Source of the DNA: Sphingomonas donggukensis
GTDB lineage: Bacteria; Pseudomonadota; Alphaproteobacteria; Sphingomonadales; Sphingomonadaceae
Reading direction: 5' to 3'
NCBI RefSeq assembly: GCF_023674425.1
Contig: NZ_CP098401.1
Location: 124,001-188,000, forward strand
DNA length: 64,000 nt
Part shown: one piece after another, positions 36,745 through 45,588 of the stretch
Layout of the letters: each line of letters opens with the position of its first letter
Position numbering within the stretch: position 1 is the first letter of the stretch
Notes under the pieces: generated by a model
Seen by the model: only the letters and a program-made list of their open reading frames with translations
Database searches by the model: none
What the model was told of the DNA's origin: nothing
Program-made: the position numbers and the translations under genes

Positions 36745-37514
36745 ACGGCAGGCACCAGCTTCACCTCGAACAGTGTCGGCCACAACTTGCCCGTGACGTA
36801 CAGCTTCTTCGCCGCGGCATCCCAGGCGATGCCGTTCAGCACCGCATCGGGGTCGGTCGCGCGCACCTCGGCGGCGAGCGGGGAGGCGTCGATGATCTTG
36901 GTGACGTGACCATCGACGGGGTTGATCGCGACGATGAAATTAGTCTGCCAGACGTTGGCGAAAACCTCGCCGTCCACCGTTTCCAGCTCGTTCAACTGGT
37001 CGAGCGGGCGGCCCCGGACGGTCACAGTCACGCGACGCTTCTCCGCCAGCGTCTTGGGATCGAGGAAGCGCAGCGCCGGGCTGCCGTCCGACAGGATCAG
37101 CGCGTCGGGCGCGGTCGCCAGCCCCCAGCCCTCGCCCGGATAGCGCCGCGTGCCCCGGCCTTTCAGGGTCGCGCGGTCCCAGCGATAGGCGATACCGTCC
37201 TTCCAGGTCAGGCTGACGAGCGTGGAGTGCCACAGCGCCAGCCCCTCACCGAACTGCGTGGCAGCGATCGCCTTGCGCGCTTCGACCTTGCCGTCCAGCG
37301 TCACCCTCCGGATTTCGGATCGCCCCTCCTTGCCCGTACTTTCGTAGAAGCGGCCGTCGTGGATCAGCAGCCCTTGCGTGAAGGCTTGGCGGTCATGCGG
37401 ATGCCGCGCCACGACCTGCAGCGTGTAGCGTTGGACGGGCGCATCGGCGGGAGCCGGCGCCGCCTGCGGCGAGGCGGCAGCGGCGGCGAGGGCGAACAGG
37501 ACAAGGCGGAACAT
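36741..37514 (-). CDS. Glutaminyl-peptide cyclotransferase
   Basis: A 257-residue exported protein of the beta-propeller type (plant/bacterial QC family), which converts N-terminal glutamine to pyroglutamate. A signal peptide of about 17 residues ends ASPQAAP. Family features include HPHDRQAFTQGLLIHDGRFYE, STGKEGRSEIR and LNELETVDGEVFANVW. The start is taken at MFRLVLFAL; a longer in-frame start in the upstream intergenic region lacks signal-peptide logic. It is single-gene, convergent with the EamA transporter. Confidence 0.9.
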   Translation of the reverse strand: MFRLVLFALAAAAASPQAAPAPADAPVQRYTLQVVARHPHDRQAFTQGLLIHDGRFYESTGKEGRSEIRRVTLDGKVEARKAIAATQFGEGLALWHSTLVSLTWKDGIAYRWDRATLKGRGTRRYPGEGWGLATAPDALILSDGSPALRFLDPKTLAEKRRVTVTVRGRPLDQLNELETVDGEVFANVWQTNFIVAINPVDGHVTKIIDASPLAAEVRATDPDAVLNGIAWDAAAKKLYVTGKLWPTLFEVKLVPAV

Positions 37515-37851
37515 AAGCCGAGTGTATGCCAAACCGCAGCGCCGCGAAATGGCGGGCGATCCTGCCACGCGGACAGTTGGTTCCAGCGTGGAGGTTGCCG
37601 GCGCGCAGCCTCGAGCGGGGGCGGGCATATGTCGAGACACGACCGTCCCGCTCGCGGCATTCCAGCCCCGCCAACATCCGCGAGACGCCGGCAGCCCGGC
37701 CTTCTGCCGGGGTCCATCGCGCCGGCAGACCCCATCCAACAGTTCGATCGTGCGCCTTCCCCGCGGGCCTCGACACAAGGCCGACATGACGGAAAGCGGG
37801 TGCAACTCGGGGCAACAGCCCGTCCGCGGCATTGCCCCCTTCGCCCCAACG
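37515..37851. other. Intergenic stretch with no supported gene
   Basis: Between glutaminyl cyclase and the cold-shock terminator there are about 340 bases. Open frames here are short, overlapping and without ribosome sites or family resemblance. No tRNA or clear promoter was seen. It probably contains the minus-strand promoter of the cyclase. Confidence 0.6.
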
Positions 37852-37884
37852 AAAACGGGCGGCGCCGTTGCCGGCACCGCCCGT
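37852..37884 (-). terminator. Terminator of the double cold-shock gene
   Basis: On the minus strand, ACGGGCGGTGCCG, loop GCAA, CGGCGCCGCCCGT, then TTTT; one mismatch in 13 bp. Confidence 0.85.
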
Positions 37885-37919
37885 CTTTCGCCTCCGCCCG
37901 ATTGCCCGGGCGGCGCGGA

Positions 37920-38750
37920 TTACTGCATCGGGGTCAGGTTGACCGCGGCATGCTTGCCGCGACGATCGACCTCGAGCTCGAACTCCAGGCGGTCGCCCTC
38001 GTTCAGCGTCGGCATGCCGGCACGCTCGACCGCCGAGATGTGAACGAACGCATCCGGCTGTCCGTCGTCGCGCTGGATGAAGCCGAAGCCCTTCATCGCG
38101 TTGAAGAACTTGACGGTGCCCGTCGCCTTTTCACCGGTCAGCTGGCGCTGGGGCCCGCCGCCGAAACCGCCGCCCGGGGCGCCGCGATCGCCGCGGTCCT
38201 CGCGCGGCGCACGGTCCTGGACCGGCATCGGCTCGCCTTCGATCTTCAGGTCGGTCGCCGAGATGCGGCCGCCACGATCGACGAGGGTGAAGCCGAGCGG
38301 CTGACCCTCGGCCAGACCGGTCAGGCCGGCCTGCTCGACCGCGCTGATGTGCACGAACACGTCCTCGCCGCCGTCATCGCGGACCACGAAGCCGAAGCCC
38401 TTCTGGCCGTTGAAGAACTTGACCACACCGGTGCCTTCGCCGACGACCTGCGGGGGCATGCCGCGACCGCCGCCGAAGCCGCCGCCACCACCGCCGCCGA
38501 AGCCGCCACCACCGCCGCCACCGCGGAACCCGCCGCCGCCGCCGCCGAAGCCGCCACGATCGCCGCCGCCGAAGCCGCCGCCACCATAACCACCGCCGCC
38601 GCCGCCGAAGCCGCCACGATCACCACCGCCGAAGCCGCCGCTGCCATAGCTGCTACCGCCGCCGAAGCCGCCGTCGTCGCCACCGAAACCGTCGCGCTTG
38701 TCGCGCCCGCGCCCACCGCGATCGCCGCGGCGTCCCTTGTCAAAACTCAT
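37920..38750 (-). CDS. Gly-rich protein with two cold-shock domains
   Basis: A 276-residue protein of three parts. Residues 1 to about 100 are a disordered Gly/Phe/Arg-rich region built of GGFGGG and [10 protein letters not shown] repeats. Residues about 105-172 are cold-shock domain 1 with [17 protein letters not shown] and DVFVHISA. Residues about 207-274 are domain 2 with [17 protein letters not shown] and DAFVHISA. Both keep the RNP1/RNP2 aromatic residues for single-stranded RNA/DNA binding. Two-domain Csp proteins act as nucleic-acid chaperones; the RGG-like tail may add RNA affinity or phase separation, which is inferred. The two Csp halves are joined by a linker rich in Asp/Arg/Gly. 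The DNA of the Gly-rich part is a degenerate GCC-repeat tract. Confidence 0.93.
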   Translation of the reverse strand: MSFDKGRRGDRGGRGRDKRDGFGGDDGGFGGGSSYGSGGFGGGDRGGFGGGGGGYGGGGFGGGDRGGFGGGGGGFRGGGGGGGFGGGGGGGFGGGRGMPPQVVGEGTGVVKFFNGQKGFGFVVRDDGGEDVFVHISAVEQAGLTGLAEGQPLGFTLVDRGGRISATDLKIEGEPMPVQDRAPREDRGDRGAPGGGFGGGPQRQLTGEKATGTVKFFNAMKGFGFIQRDDGQPDAFVHISAVERAGMPTLNEGDRLEFELEVDRRGKHAAVNLTPMQ

Positions 38751-38955
38751 AACCCTGTTCGTCTTCCCGGGTCGCCCGATATCGTATCAGACCGACGCGC
38801 CGGACGACGGACGCAGGTCTTCGCACGCACGTCTGCGTACTATGGAGTCGCACGTTAGCCGAAGAATCGCTGTGCCGCGAACGATTTCGACAGCAATGTG
38901 GCAGCCGGGCCGGCGATCCTTGCGCATCTGTGGCGCTTTCGGCACATCTTGGCGC
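38751..38955 (-). other. Shared intergenic region, cold-shock leader
   Basis: About 205 bases between the divergent cold-shock gene and terC. Cold-shock genes often have long regulated leaders, so this may include a thermosensitive 5' untranslated region; no motif was identified by eye. Confidence 0.35.
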
Positions 38956-39747
38956 ATGGAGAACATCACCGCACTGCTTGCCGACCCCGCCGCCTGGGCG
39001 GCGCTCATCACTCTGATCGTGATGGAGGTGGTGCTGGGGATCGACAATCTGATCTTCATCTCGATCCTGTCGAACAAGCTGCCCGAGGGCCAGCGGCAGA
39101 AGGCGCGGCGCGTCGGCATCGCGCTGGCGCTGGTGATGCGCCTCGCGCTGCTGACGATGGTCGCGTGGATCGCCGGGCTGGTGGCGCCGGTGTTCGACCT
39201 CGGCTGGTCGGGCGCCCCCGGGCCGCACGGCGAGCCGTCGTTCGAAACCGCCTTTTCCTGGCGCGACCTGATCCTGATCGCAGGCGGGCTGTTCCTGGTG
39301 TGGAAGGCGACGCGCGAGATCCACCACAATGTCGATCACGACGCGAGCGACGAGACGGTCGACGGCGTGGTGGGCAAGGCGACGCTGAATTTCGGGTCGG
39401 CGATCGTCCAGATCCTGCTGCTCGACATGGTGTTCTCGATCGATTCGATCCTGACCGCGGTCGGCATGACCGAGCATGTCGAGATCATGTACGTCGCCGT
39501 CGTCGTCGCGGTGCTGGCGATGCTGCTGGCCGCCGATCCGCTGGCGAATTTCATCAACAGGAACCCGACCGTGGTGATGCTGGCGCTGGGATTCCTGCTG
39601 ATGATCGGCGCGGTGCTGATCGCCGACGGCTTCGGGGTGCATGTGCCCAAGGGCTATATCTATACCGCGATGGCGTTTTCGGCGGGGGTCGAGATGCTCA
39701 ACATCTTCGCGCGCCGCCGGCGGGAGAGGCGGGCGGGGTCGGCCTGA
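38956..39747 (+). CDS. TerC-family membrane protein
   Basis: A 263-residue integral membrane protein with about seven hydrophobic segments. Conserved TerC motifs are clear: [15 protein letters not shown] near the start and [17 protein letters not shown] in the middle, both with acidic residues in membrane helices suited to metal ions. The family is linked to tellurite resistance and, in some members, manganese export. The start is at [10 protein letters not shown]; a longer in-frame ORF runs back into the divergent cold-shock gene. It ends beside a palindrome that may terminate it. Confidence 0.92.
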   Translation: MENITALLADPAAWAALITLIVMEVVLGIDNLIFISILSNKLPEGQRQKARRVGIALALVMRLALLTMVAWIAGLVAPVFDLGWSGAPGPHGEPSFETAFSWRDLILIAGGLFLVWKATREIHHNVDHDASDETVDGVVGKATLNFGSAIVQILLLDMVFSIDSILTAVGMTEHVEIMYVAVVVAVLAMLLAADPLANFINRNPTVVMLALGFLLMIGAVLIADGFGVHVPKGYIYTAMAFSAGVEMLNIFARRRRERRAGSA

Positions 39748-39760
39748 GGTCAGGGAGCGG

Positions 39761-39781
39761 CGACGTGGCAAAGCCACGTCG
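39761..39781. terminator. Hairpin after terC
   Basis: Perfect CGACGTGGC-AAA-GCCACGTCG stem, 14 bp downstream of the terC stop. It shares the core GTGGC/GCCAC with the 15653 hairpin. It has no U tract, so termination is only likely. Confidence 0.5.
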
Positions 39782-39893
39782 TCGGACACGCTGATGCGTG
39801 CCGGCCGGCGCGGCAAATTGTGTCCGCCGCTTATTTGCTGCGGCAGTCGCCTGCGTTGTTGAGCGTTCAGCACCTACCGCCTATGTGCCGCGC

Positions 39894-40514
39894 ATGACCG
39901 TTCATCTCCACGAAGAAGACATCCCCGCCGGCCTGTTCGCGCCCGGCGCGTCGATCGCCGTCGATACCGAGACGATGGGCCTGCTGACCCCGCGCGACCG
40001 GCTGTGCGTCGTCCAGCTGTCGGACGGCGGACCCGACGAGCATCTGGTGCGCTTCGGCCCCGACAGCGACTATGCGGCGCCCAATCTGCGCGCGCTGCTC
40101 GCCGACCGTGATCGGCTGAAGCTCTATCATTTCGGTCGCTTCGATCTCGCCGCGATCCAGTTCTACCTCGAGGTCGATGCCTCGCCCTGCTATTGCACGA
40201 AGATCGCGTCGCGGCTGGTGCGGACCTACACCGATCGCCACGGGCTGAAGGAGCTGGTGCGCGAACTGCTCGGACAGGAACTGTCGAAGGCGCAGCAGTC
40301 GTCCGACTGGGGCGCGCCCGAGCTGACCGACGCGCAGAAGGAATATGCCGCCTCCGACGTCCGCTATCTCCACCGCATGAAGGTCGAGCTCGATCGCCGG
40401 CTCGAGCGTGAGGGGCGCACCGATCTCGCGCAGGCGTGCTTCGACTTCCTGCCGCACCGCGCCGCGCTCGATATCGAGGGTTGGCCCGAAACCGACATCT
40501 TCGCGCACGCCTGA
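39894..40514 (+). CDS. rnd: Ribonuclease D-like 3'-5' exonuclease
   Basis: A 206-residue DEDDy exonuclease. Exo I motif is SIAVDTETMGLL; Exo II is KLYHFGRFDLAAIQFYL with the Asp; Exo III is YAASDVRYLHRMK with the catalytic Asp and Tyr. The C-terminal HRDC domains of E. coli RNase D are absent, as is usual for the alphaproteobacterial short form. It trims structured-RNA 3' ends. It overlaps lptC by one base, the usual order rnd-lptC-lptA-lptB-rpoN. Confidence 0.93.
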   Translation: MTVHLHEEDIPAGLFAPGASIAVDTETMGLLTPRDRLCVVQLSDGGPDEHLVRFGPDSDYAAPNLRALLADRDRLKLYHFGRFDLAAIQFYLEVDASPCYCTKIASRLVRTYTDRHGLKELVRELLGQELSKAQQSSDWGAPELTDAQKEYAASDVRYLHRMKVELDRRLEREGRTDLAQACFDFLPHRAALDIEGWPETDIFAHA

Positions 40515-41161
40515 TGAGCGACGTCGCCCGCGCCATCCGTACCGAACGCCAGATCTGGGCCGCGCCGGGCAGCAGCCACGACCGGCTGGTCGCGATCCTG
40601 CAAGTCGGGTTGCCGATGGCGATCGGCGTGCTGGCGGCGTTCCTCGTGATGGCGCCGCTGTTCGCGGGCGGCGACGTGTCGTTCGTGCTCGACAAGAACA
40701 AGGTCGATGTCGCGGGCGAGCGCATGAAGATCGAGACGGCACGCTACCAGGGCGCCGACGACAAGGGCCGCGCGTTTCAGCTGACCGCGGGCAGCGCAGT
40801 GCAGAAAAGCTCCGCCGAGCCGATCGTGCGGATGAATGCGCTCGCCGCCGAGCTCGAAATGGCCGACGGCCCCGCACAGCTGAAGGCCGACAGCGGGCGC
40901 TACGACATGACCAGCGAGCGTGTCGCGATCGACGGGCCGATCCGCTTCACCGGCCCCAACAATTACGTGCTCGGCACCCGCGACGCGACCGTCGACCTGA
41001 AGACGCGCAAGCTTGCCAGCGGTGGCGCGGTCGCGGGATCGACGCCGATGGGCACGTTCAGCGGCGACCGGCTGACCGCCGACCTCGAACAGCGCACCGT
41101 GGCCTTGCGCGGAAATGCCCGCTTGCGGATCGTGCCCGGTCGCGCGAAGAGGGCGCCATGA
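40514..41161 (+). CDS. lptC: LPS export component LptC
   Basis: A 215-residue inner-membrane bitopic protein. A single hydrophobic helix at about 33-52 anchors a periplasmic beta-jellyroll that passes LPS from the LptBFG transporter to LptA. The periplasmic part has the characteristic repeated strands, such as DGPIRFTGPNNYVLGTRDA. It starts at ATG overlapping the rnd stop by one base and its stop overlaps lptA by four. Sequence identity in this family is always low, so the call rests on topology and position. Confidence 0.88.
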   Translation: MSDVARAIRTERQIWAAPGSSHDRLVAILQVGLPMAIGVLAAFLVMAPLFAGGDVSFVLDKNKVDVAGERMKIETARYQGADDKGRAFQLTAGSAVQKSSAEPIVRMNALAAELEMADGPAQLKADSGRYDMTSERVAIDGPIRFTGPNNYVLGTRDATVDLKTRKLASGGAVAGSTPMGTFSGDRLTADLEQRTVALRGNARLRIVPGRAKRAP

Positions 41162-41700
41162 TCCGCCGCATCGTTCCCTTGCTAGTGGTCGTCGCGGCTT
41201 CGGCGGCCAGCCCGGCGGTCGCGCAGACGCGCCACAATTCCGCCGCCCCGATCGATTTCAGCGCTGGCTATATCGAACTGCAGGACAAGGCGAATCGCGC
41301 GATCCTGTCGGGCAACGTCAATGTCCGACAGGCGGAAATGACGCTGACCGCGGCGCGGATGACGGTCAACTACACCGGCCAGGTGGTCGACGGATCGCCG
41401 CAGGTGTCGCGCATGGACGCATCGGGCGGCGTCACCGTGACCCGCCCCGACCAGCGCGCGCGGTCGCAATATGCCGTGTACGACCTCAACCGCCGCATCA
41501 TCACGATGCTGGGCGGGGTCAGCCTGGTGCAGGGCAGCAACACCGTGAACGGCGGGCGGCTGACCATCAACCTCGACACCGGGCGCGCGACCATCGACGG
41601 GTCCGCGGCGGGCGGCACCGTGAAGGCGCCCGACGGCACCGTCACCCGCTCCGGCGGACGGGTGACCGGGCGCTTCTCGGTCCCCGAACGCCGGCAGTAA
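41158..41700 (+). CDS. lptA: LPS transport protein LptA
   Basis: A 180-residue periplasmic protein with a signal peptide ending ASPAVAQT. The mature part is an OstA-like jellyroll with IDFSAGYIELQDKANRAILSGNV and RMDASGGVTVTRPDQ. It bridges LPS between LptC and the outer-membrane LptD complex. It overlaps lptC by four bases and is followed by an opposing gene rather than directly by lptB, so lptB has its own promoter here. Confidence 0.92.
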   Translation: MIRRIVPLLVVVAASAASPAVAQTRHNSAAPIDFSAGYIELQDKANRAILSGNVNVRQAEMTLTAARMTVNYTGQVVDGSPQVSRMDASGGVTVTRPDQRARSQYAVYDLNRRIITMLGGVSLVQGSNTVNGGRLTINLDTGRATIDGSAAGGTVKAPDGTVTRSGGRVTGRFSVPERRQ

Positions 41701-41707
41701 TCGCGGG

Positions 41708-42166
41708 TCAGGGCAGGACCGGCTTGAAGTCGTCCTGCTTCAGATATTTCGCGTAATCGGTCAGCGCGCCCAGCGCCTTCGGATCGCGCAGCAGTTCCTC
41801 CATCGCGACCTTGCCCAGCGCCTCGCCCGCGATCTTGAACCCGCGGTCGCCGCCCGTCTTGAACACCGGGCGCGACTGGTCGGCGCAGTCGCGCACCAGC
41901 AGCCGGGTGAACAGCGTCGCCATGTCCTTGTCATAGGTCGGCTTCTTGCCGGCATTGACCGACACCGCATCCGCCAGCTGCGGCCCCGACGCCATCGCCG
42001 TCACCATCCACCGCGCGACGACCAGCCGGTCCTCGCCCGTCGTCTTCAGCACCATGCAATTGCCGAGCGCGGCGGCCGCGGCATCGCCCGCCGGAGCCGC
42101 CTGCGGCGCGGGCGCGGCGCCCATCGACAGGGCGGCGATGCCTATCACCGCAACCGAACGAATCAT
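41708..42166 (-). CDS. Exported hypothetical protein inserted between lptA and lptB
   Basis: A 152-residue protein, signal peptide of about 20 residues (VIGIAALSMGAAPAPQA). It has two cysteines, NCMVLK and VRDCADQ, which may form a disulfide in the periplasm. A strong GGGGGAGAG site precedes ATG 42166. It runs against the lpt genes and ends 7 bp from the lptA stop. I do not recognise the family. Confidence 0.78.
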   Translation of the reverse strand: MIRSVAVIGIAALSMGAAPAPQAAPAGDAAAAALGNCMVLKTTGEDRLVVARWMVTAMASGPQLADAVSVNAGKKPTYDKDMATLFTRLLVRDCADQSRPVFKTGGDRGFKIAGEALGKVAMEELLRDPKALGALTDYAKYLKQDDFKPVLP

Positions 42167-42377
42167 CGTGTCTCTCCCCCGTTTGACGGCGCGCAGGGTG
42201 GACAGGCGCGGCGCGCGGCACAAGCCTTGCCGACCATCCGGTGCCCTGCCGCCGGTCGCGCGGTGCGTGCATCACGTCCTTTGGGGCTTCCCGGACTCGC
42301 GCCGATCATGCATGAATCCTGCCAGATGCCGGCGCGGTAGGGCTTCGGTAACCATCTCGTGCGAACGGATTTGACGA

Positions 42378-43166
42378 ATGACCGACGTCGCCACCCTCGA
42401 TGCTCCCGTACAGGCACCCACGCCGCGTGCGCCGGCGGACACCACCGACGGACTGTCGGTCGTCTCGATCGCGAAGGCGTACGACAAGCGGGTCGTGCTC
42501 TCCGACGTATCGCTGACGGTCGGCCACGGAGAGGTCATCGGCTTGCTCGGCCCCAACGGCGCGGGCAAGACGACGTGCTTCTATTCGGTGATGGGGCTGG
42601 TGAAGCCCGATTCGGGCCGCATCATGCTCGACGGCGACGACATCACCGGTCTGCCGATGTATCGCCGCGCGATCCTGGGGCTGGGCTATTTGCCGCAGGA
42701 AACCTCGATCTTCCGCGGCCTGTCGGTCGAGAAGAACATCCTGGCCGTCCTGGAACTGAGTGAGCCCGAGAAGGATGCCCGCCAGGCGAAGCTCGACACG
42801 CTGCTCGACGAATTCGGCCTGACGCGGCTGCGCGATGCACCGGCGATGGCGCTGTCGGGGGGCGAGCGCCGCCGCGCGGAAATCGCCCGCGCGCTGGCCG
42901 CCGATCCCAAGATCATGCTGCTCGACGAGCCGTTCGCGGGCATCGATCCGATCTCGATCAGCGACATTCGTGATCTGGTGAAGACGCTGAAGACGCGCGG
43001 GATCGGCGTGCTCATCACTGACCACAATGTTCGCGAGACGCTCGACATCGTCGACCGCGCCTACATCATCTACGACGGTCGCGTGCTGTTCACCGGCAGC
43101 CCCGAAGCACTGGTCGCCGACGAGAACGTCCGCCGGCTGTACCTGGGCGAGGGCTTCTCGCTCTAG
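42378..43166 (+). CDS. lptB: LPS export ABC transporter ATP-binding protein LptB
   Basis: A 262-residue ABC ATPase. Walker A GPNGAGKTTC, Q-loop LPQETSIFR, signature ALSGGERRR, Walker B KIMLLDEPFAGID and the switch His in ITDHNVRE are all present, in the LptB pattern. It powers LPS extraction with LptF/LptG, which are not in this window. Its N-terminus has an unusual 25-residue extension of Ala/Pro before the first strand. rpoN follows after 121 bp occupied by a repeat. Confidence 0.95.
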   Translation: MTDVATLDAPVQAPTPRAPADTTDGLSVVSIAKAYDKRVVLSDVSLTVGHGEVIGLLGPNGAGKTTCFYSVMGLVKPDSGRIMLDGDDITGLPMYRRAILGLGYLPQETSIFRGLSVEKNILAVLELSEPEKDARQAKLDTLLDEFGLTRLRDAPAMALSGGERRRAEIARALAADPKIMLLDEPFAGIDPISISDIRDLVKTLKTRGIGVLITDHNVRETLDIVDRAYIIYDGRVLFTGSPEALVADENVRRLYLGEGFSL

Positions 43167-43193
43167 CGCGTATGTCTCGACCGCCCCTCCATC

Positions 43194-43270
43194 CGTTCGT
43201 TTCGAGCGTAGTCGAGAAACGGATCTTGGCACCCTCCAGGCGTTTCTGGACCACGCTCGAAACGAACGGG
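43194..43270. repeat. Palindromic repeat, family A copy 4
   Basis: Arms CCGTTCGTTTCGAGCGTAGT onward (43194-43223) and a right arm ending CGCTCGAAACGAACGG (43243-43270), with three mismatches and 19-bp spacing. It fills the lptB-rpoN gap and ends 6 bases before the rpoN ribosome site. Confidence 0.9.
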
Positions 43271-43287
43271 GTTCGGAAGGACGCAGC

Positions 43288-44760
43288 ATGAGCCTCGCGC
43301 CCCGCCTCGACCTGCGCCAGTCGCAATCGCTGGTGATGACCCCGCAGTTGCAGCAGGCGATCCGCCTGCTCGCGCTGTCGAACCTCGAGATCGAGGGGTT
43401 CATCGCCGAAGAGATCGAGAAGAACCCGCTGCTGGAAGGCGGCCCGACCGAGGCCACCGATACGCCCGAGCCGGTGGCGGTCGACAGCGACCTGCCCGAC
43501 GCGGCGAGCGGCGACGGGGAGGGGGCGCTCGACATCGACGCCGCAGCCGCCTTTGCCGAGGATAGCCCCAGCGACGGCATCGGCGGCCTCGACGGCGGGC
43601 TCGGCATGGGCGGCGCGTCGGGCGGTGCGGCGCCGGAGGACGGTCCCGACTTCGACAGCTTCGCCAATCCCGATATCAGCCTGGCCGACCATCTGCTCGC
43701 GCAGGCGGGCGAAACCGTCGCCAGCGCCGACATCTTCATCGCCGCGCATCTGATCGACCAGATCGACGAGGCCGGATATCTGACCGCGCCGCTGCTGGAC
43801 GTCGCCAATCGGCTGGGCGTTGCGCTGGTGCGGGTGGAGGGGGTGCTCGCCCAGATCCAGACCTTCGACCCGACCGGCGTCGGTGCGCGCGACCTGGCCG
43901 AATGCCTCGCGCTCCAGGCGAAGGATGCCGATCGCTACGACCCGTGCATGGCGGCGCTGATCGACCATCTCGACCTGCTCGCCCGCGGCGAACTGGGGCG
44001 GCTGAAGCGCATCTGCCGCGTCGACGACGAGGACATGGCCGACATGATCCGCGAGCTGCGCGCCTATGATCCCAAGCCCGGCTGCCGCTACGGCGGAGAG
44101 GCGGTGGCGAGTGTTGTCCCCGACCTGTTCGTCGCGGCCCGCGGCGACGGCTGGGCGATCGAGATCAATTCGGCGACGCTGCCCCGCGTGCTGGTCAACC
44201 GCAGCTATTACGCCGAACTGTCGAGCGCGCACGGCGGCGACAAGGCGTCAAAGGCGTGGCTCGGCGACTGCCTCGCCAGCGCCAACTGGTTGGTGAAGGC
44301 GCTCGACCAGCGTCAGCGCACGATCATCAAGGTCGCGAGCGAGATCGTGAAGCAGCAGGACGGATTCTTCCGCCACGGCGTCGCCCACCTCCGCCCGCTG
44401 ACGCTGGCGCGCGTCGCCGAGGCGATCGGGATGCACGAATCGACCGTCAGCCGCGTCACCAGCAACAAGTATCTGAGCTGTGCGCGCGGCGTGTTCGAGC
44501 TGAAATATTTCTTCACCAGCGCGATTCAGGCGGCGGACGGCGGCGATGCGGTGTCGGCGGAAGCCGTGAAGGCCGCGATACGCACGCTGATCGGCGGCGA
44601 GTCGCCCAAGGCGATCCTGAGCGACGACACTCTGGTCGACCTGCTCCAGGAAAAGGGCTTCGACATCGCCCGGCGCACCGTCGCCAAGTACCGCGAATCG
44701 CTCGGCATCGGCAGTTCGGTACAACGCCGCCGGCAAAAAACTCTCGCCGGCGCCGGCTGA
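43288..44760 (+). CDS. rpoN: RNA polymerase sigma-54 factor RpoN
   Basis: A 490-residue sigma factor for promoters of the -24/-12 class. Region I is Gln/Leu-rich (LRQSQSLVMTPQLQQAIRLL), region II acidic and variable (about 55-125), then the core-binding and DNA-binding regions with the RpoN box ARRTVAKYRE (461-470) complete. It would serve PrsR, whose gene is in this window, and other activators. Translation is aided by GGAAGG before ATG 43288. It sits after lptB as is typical; instead of the usual hpf gene, two STAS-like genes follow. Confidence 0.96.
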   Translation: MSLAPRLDLRQSQSLVMTPQLQQAIRLLALSNLEIEGFIAEEIEKNPLLEGGPTEATDTPEPVAVDSDLPDAASGDGEGALDIDAAAAFAEDSPSDGIGGLDGGLGMGGASGGAAPEDGPDFDSFANPDISLADHLLAQAGETVASADIFIAAHLIDQIDEAGYLTAPLLDVANRLGVALVRVEGVLAQIQTFDPTGVGARDLAECLALQAKDADRYDPCMAALIDHLDLLARGELGRLKRICRVDDEDMADMIRELRAYDPKPGCRYGGEAVASVVPDLFVAARGDGWAIEINSATLPRVLVNRSYYAELSSAHGGDKASKAWLGDCLASANWLVKALDQRQRTIIKVASEIVKQQDGFFRHGVAHLRPLTLARVAEAIGMHESTVSRVTSNKYLSCARGVFELKYFFTSAIQAADGGDAVSAEAVKAAIRTLIGGESPKAILSDDTLVDLLQEKGFDIARRTVAKYRESLGIGSSVQRRRQKTLAGAG

Positions 44761-44818
44761 GCCGGGAACCTTTTCCTTTTTTACAATTTCGCAATCTGAA
44801 ACCGGTTACCCCCGGCCC

Positions 44819-45211
44819 ATGAGTGCTAGCTATTCGATCGACGTCGATGTCGCGCGGAGCATCGTGCGGATCACCATGAGCGGGTTCTTCGGTCCCGACG
44901 ATATCGGCGGTTTCCTGGCCCGGCGAAAGTCCGTGCACGCGCGGCTGACGTGTGAGCCCAACATGCATTGCACCATCACCGACACGCGCGAGATGAAGAT
45001 CCAGTCGCAGGACATCGTCGCCATGTTCCAGGACATGCTGGCCGATCCCGCCTATCGCTCGCGCAAGCTGGCGTTCGTCACCGCGCCGACGCTGGCCCGT
45101 CCGCAGCTGCTGCGCGCGATCGGGTCGCGCGGGGCGCGCGTGTTCGACAACCACGCCGATGCAGAGGCGTGGGTGCTGGCCGCGACCGTCGGCGACGCCG
45201 CCGCAGCGTGA
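44819..45211 (+). CDS. SpoIIAA/STAS-like small protein, paralogue 1
   Basis: A 130-residue soluble protein with a mixed alpha/beta pattern like STAS/SpoIIAA-type domains: SIVRITMSGFFGPDDIGGF and IQSQDIVAMFQDML, LAFVTAPTLARPQLLRAI, RGARVFDNHADAEAWVL. It shares these blocks with the next gene, so the two are a tandem duplication. The overlap with the second gene is four bases (GTGA). It follows rpoN by 58 bp. The function is unknown; anti-anti-sigma or ligand-binding roles of the fold are only hints. Confidence 0.72.
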   Translation: MSASYSIDVDVARSIVRITMSGFFGPDDIGGFLARRKSVHARLTCEPNMHCTITDTREMKIQSQDIVAMFQDMLADPAYRSRKLAFVTAPTLARPQLLRAIGSRGARVFDNHADAEAWVLAATVGDAAAA

Positions 45212-45588
45212 GCGCACTGGTCCGCATCACCGCCGATCCTGTCACCGCGCTGGTCGAGATCACGCTCGCGGGTTTCCTCCAGCCCGCCGACTTCGACGAG
45301 TTCCGCCGCCTGCGCGCCGTCGCCCAGCGCGCGATCGGCACCGTCCCGCACCGCACGCTCGCCGACCTGTCGGGCCTGTCGATCCAGTCGCAGGCGATGG
45401 TCGATGCCTTTGCCGCGCGCCTGCGTCATCCGCCGTTCCGCGCCCCCCGGCTGGCGTTCGTCACCGCGCCGGGGCTGGTCCGCCAGCAGCTCCAGCGCGC
45501 GATCGCCCAGCGCGGCGTCCGCATGTTCGATACCGTGGCGGACGCGCGCCGGTGGCTGCTTTCGGATGACGCGGCACTCGCCGCCTAA
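45208..45588 (+). CDS. SpoIIAA/STAS-like small protein, paralogue 2
   Basis: A 126-residue relative of the preceding protein, with TALVEITLAGFLQPADFDEF, IQSQAMVDAFAARL, LAFVTAPGLVRQQLQRAI and RGVRMFDTVADARRWLL. The start is GTG at the overlap, so translation is coupled. The two differ mainly in the N-terminal half. It converges with the exonuclease gene (4-bp overlap). No kinase or partner was found beside it. Confidence 0.7.
   Translation: MSALVRITADPVTALVEITLAGFLQPADFDEFRRLRAVAQRAIGTVPHRTLADLSGLSIQSQAMVDAFAARLRHPPFRAPRLAFVTAPGLVRQQLQRAIAQRGVRMFDTVADARRWLLSDDAALAA

Noticed and set aside
37515..37851. Open frames in the gap between glutaminyl cyclase and the cold-shock gene
   Set aside because: They lack ribosome sites and family features and overlap each other on both strands; they look like high-GC chance frames.
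38459..38690. GCC-repeat tract that looks like a microsatellite
   Set aside because: It encodes the Gly-rich region of a cold-shock protein and the frame is maintained, so it is coding rather than a separate repeat.
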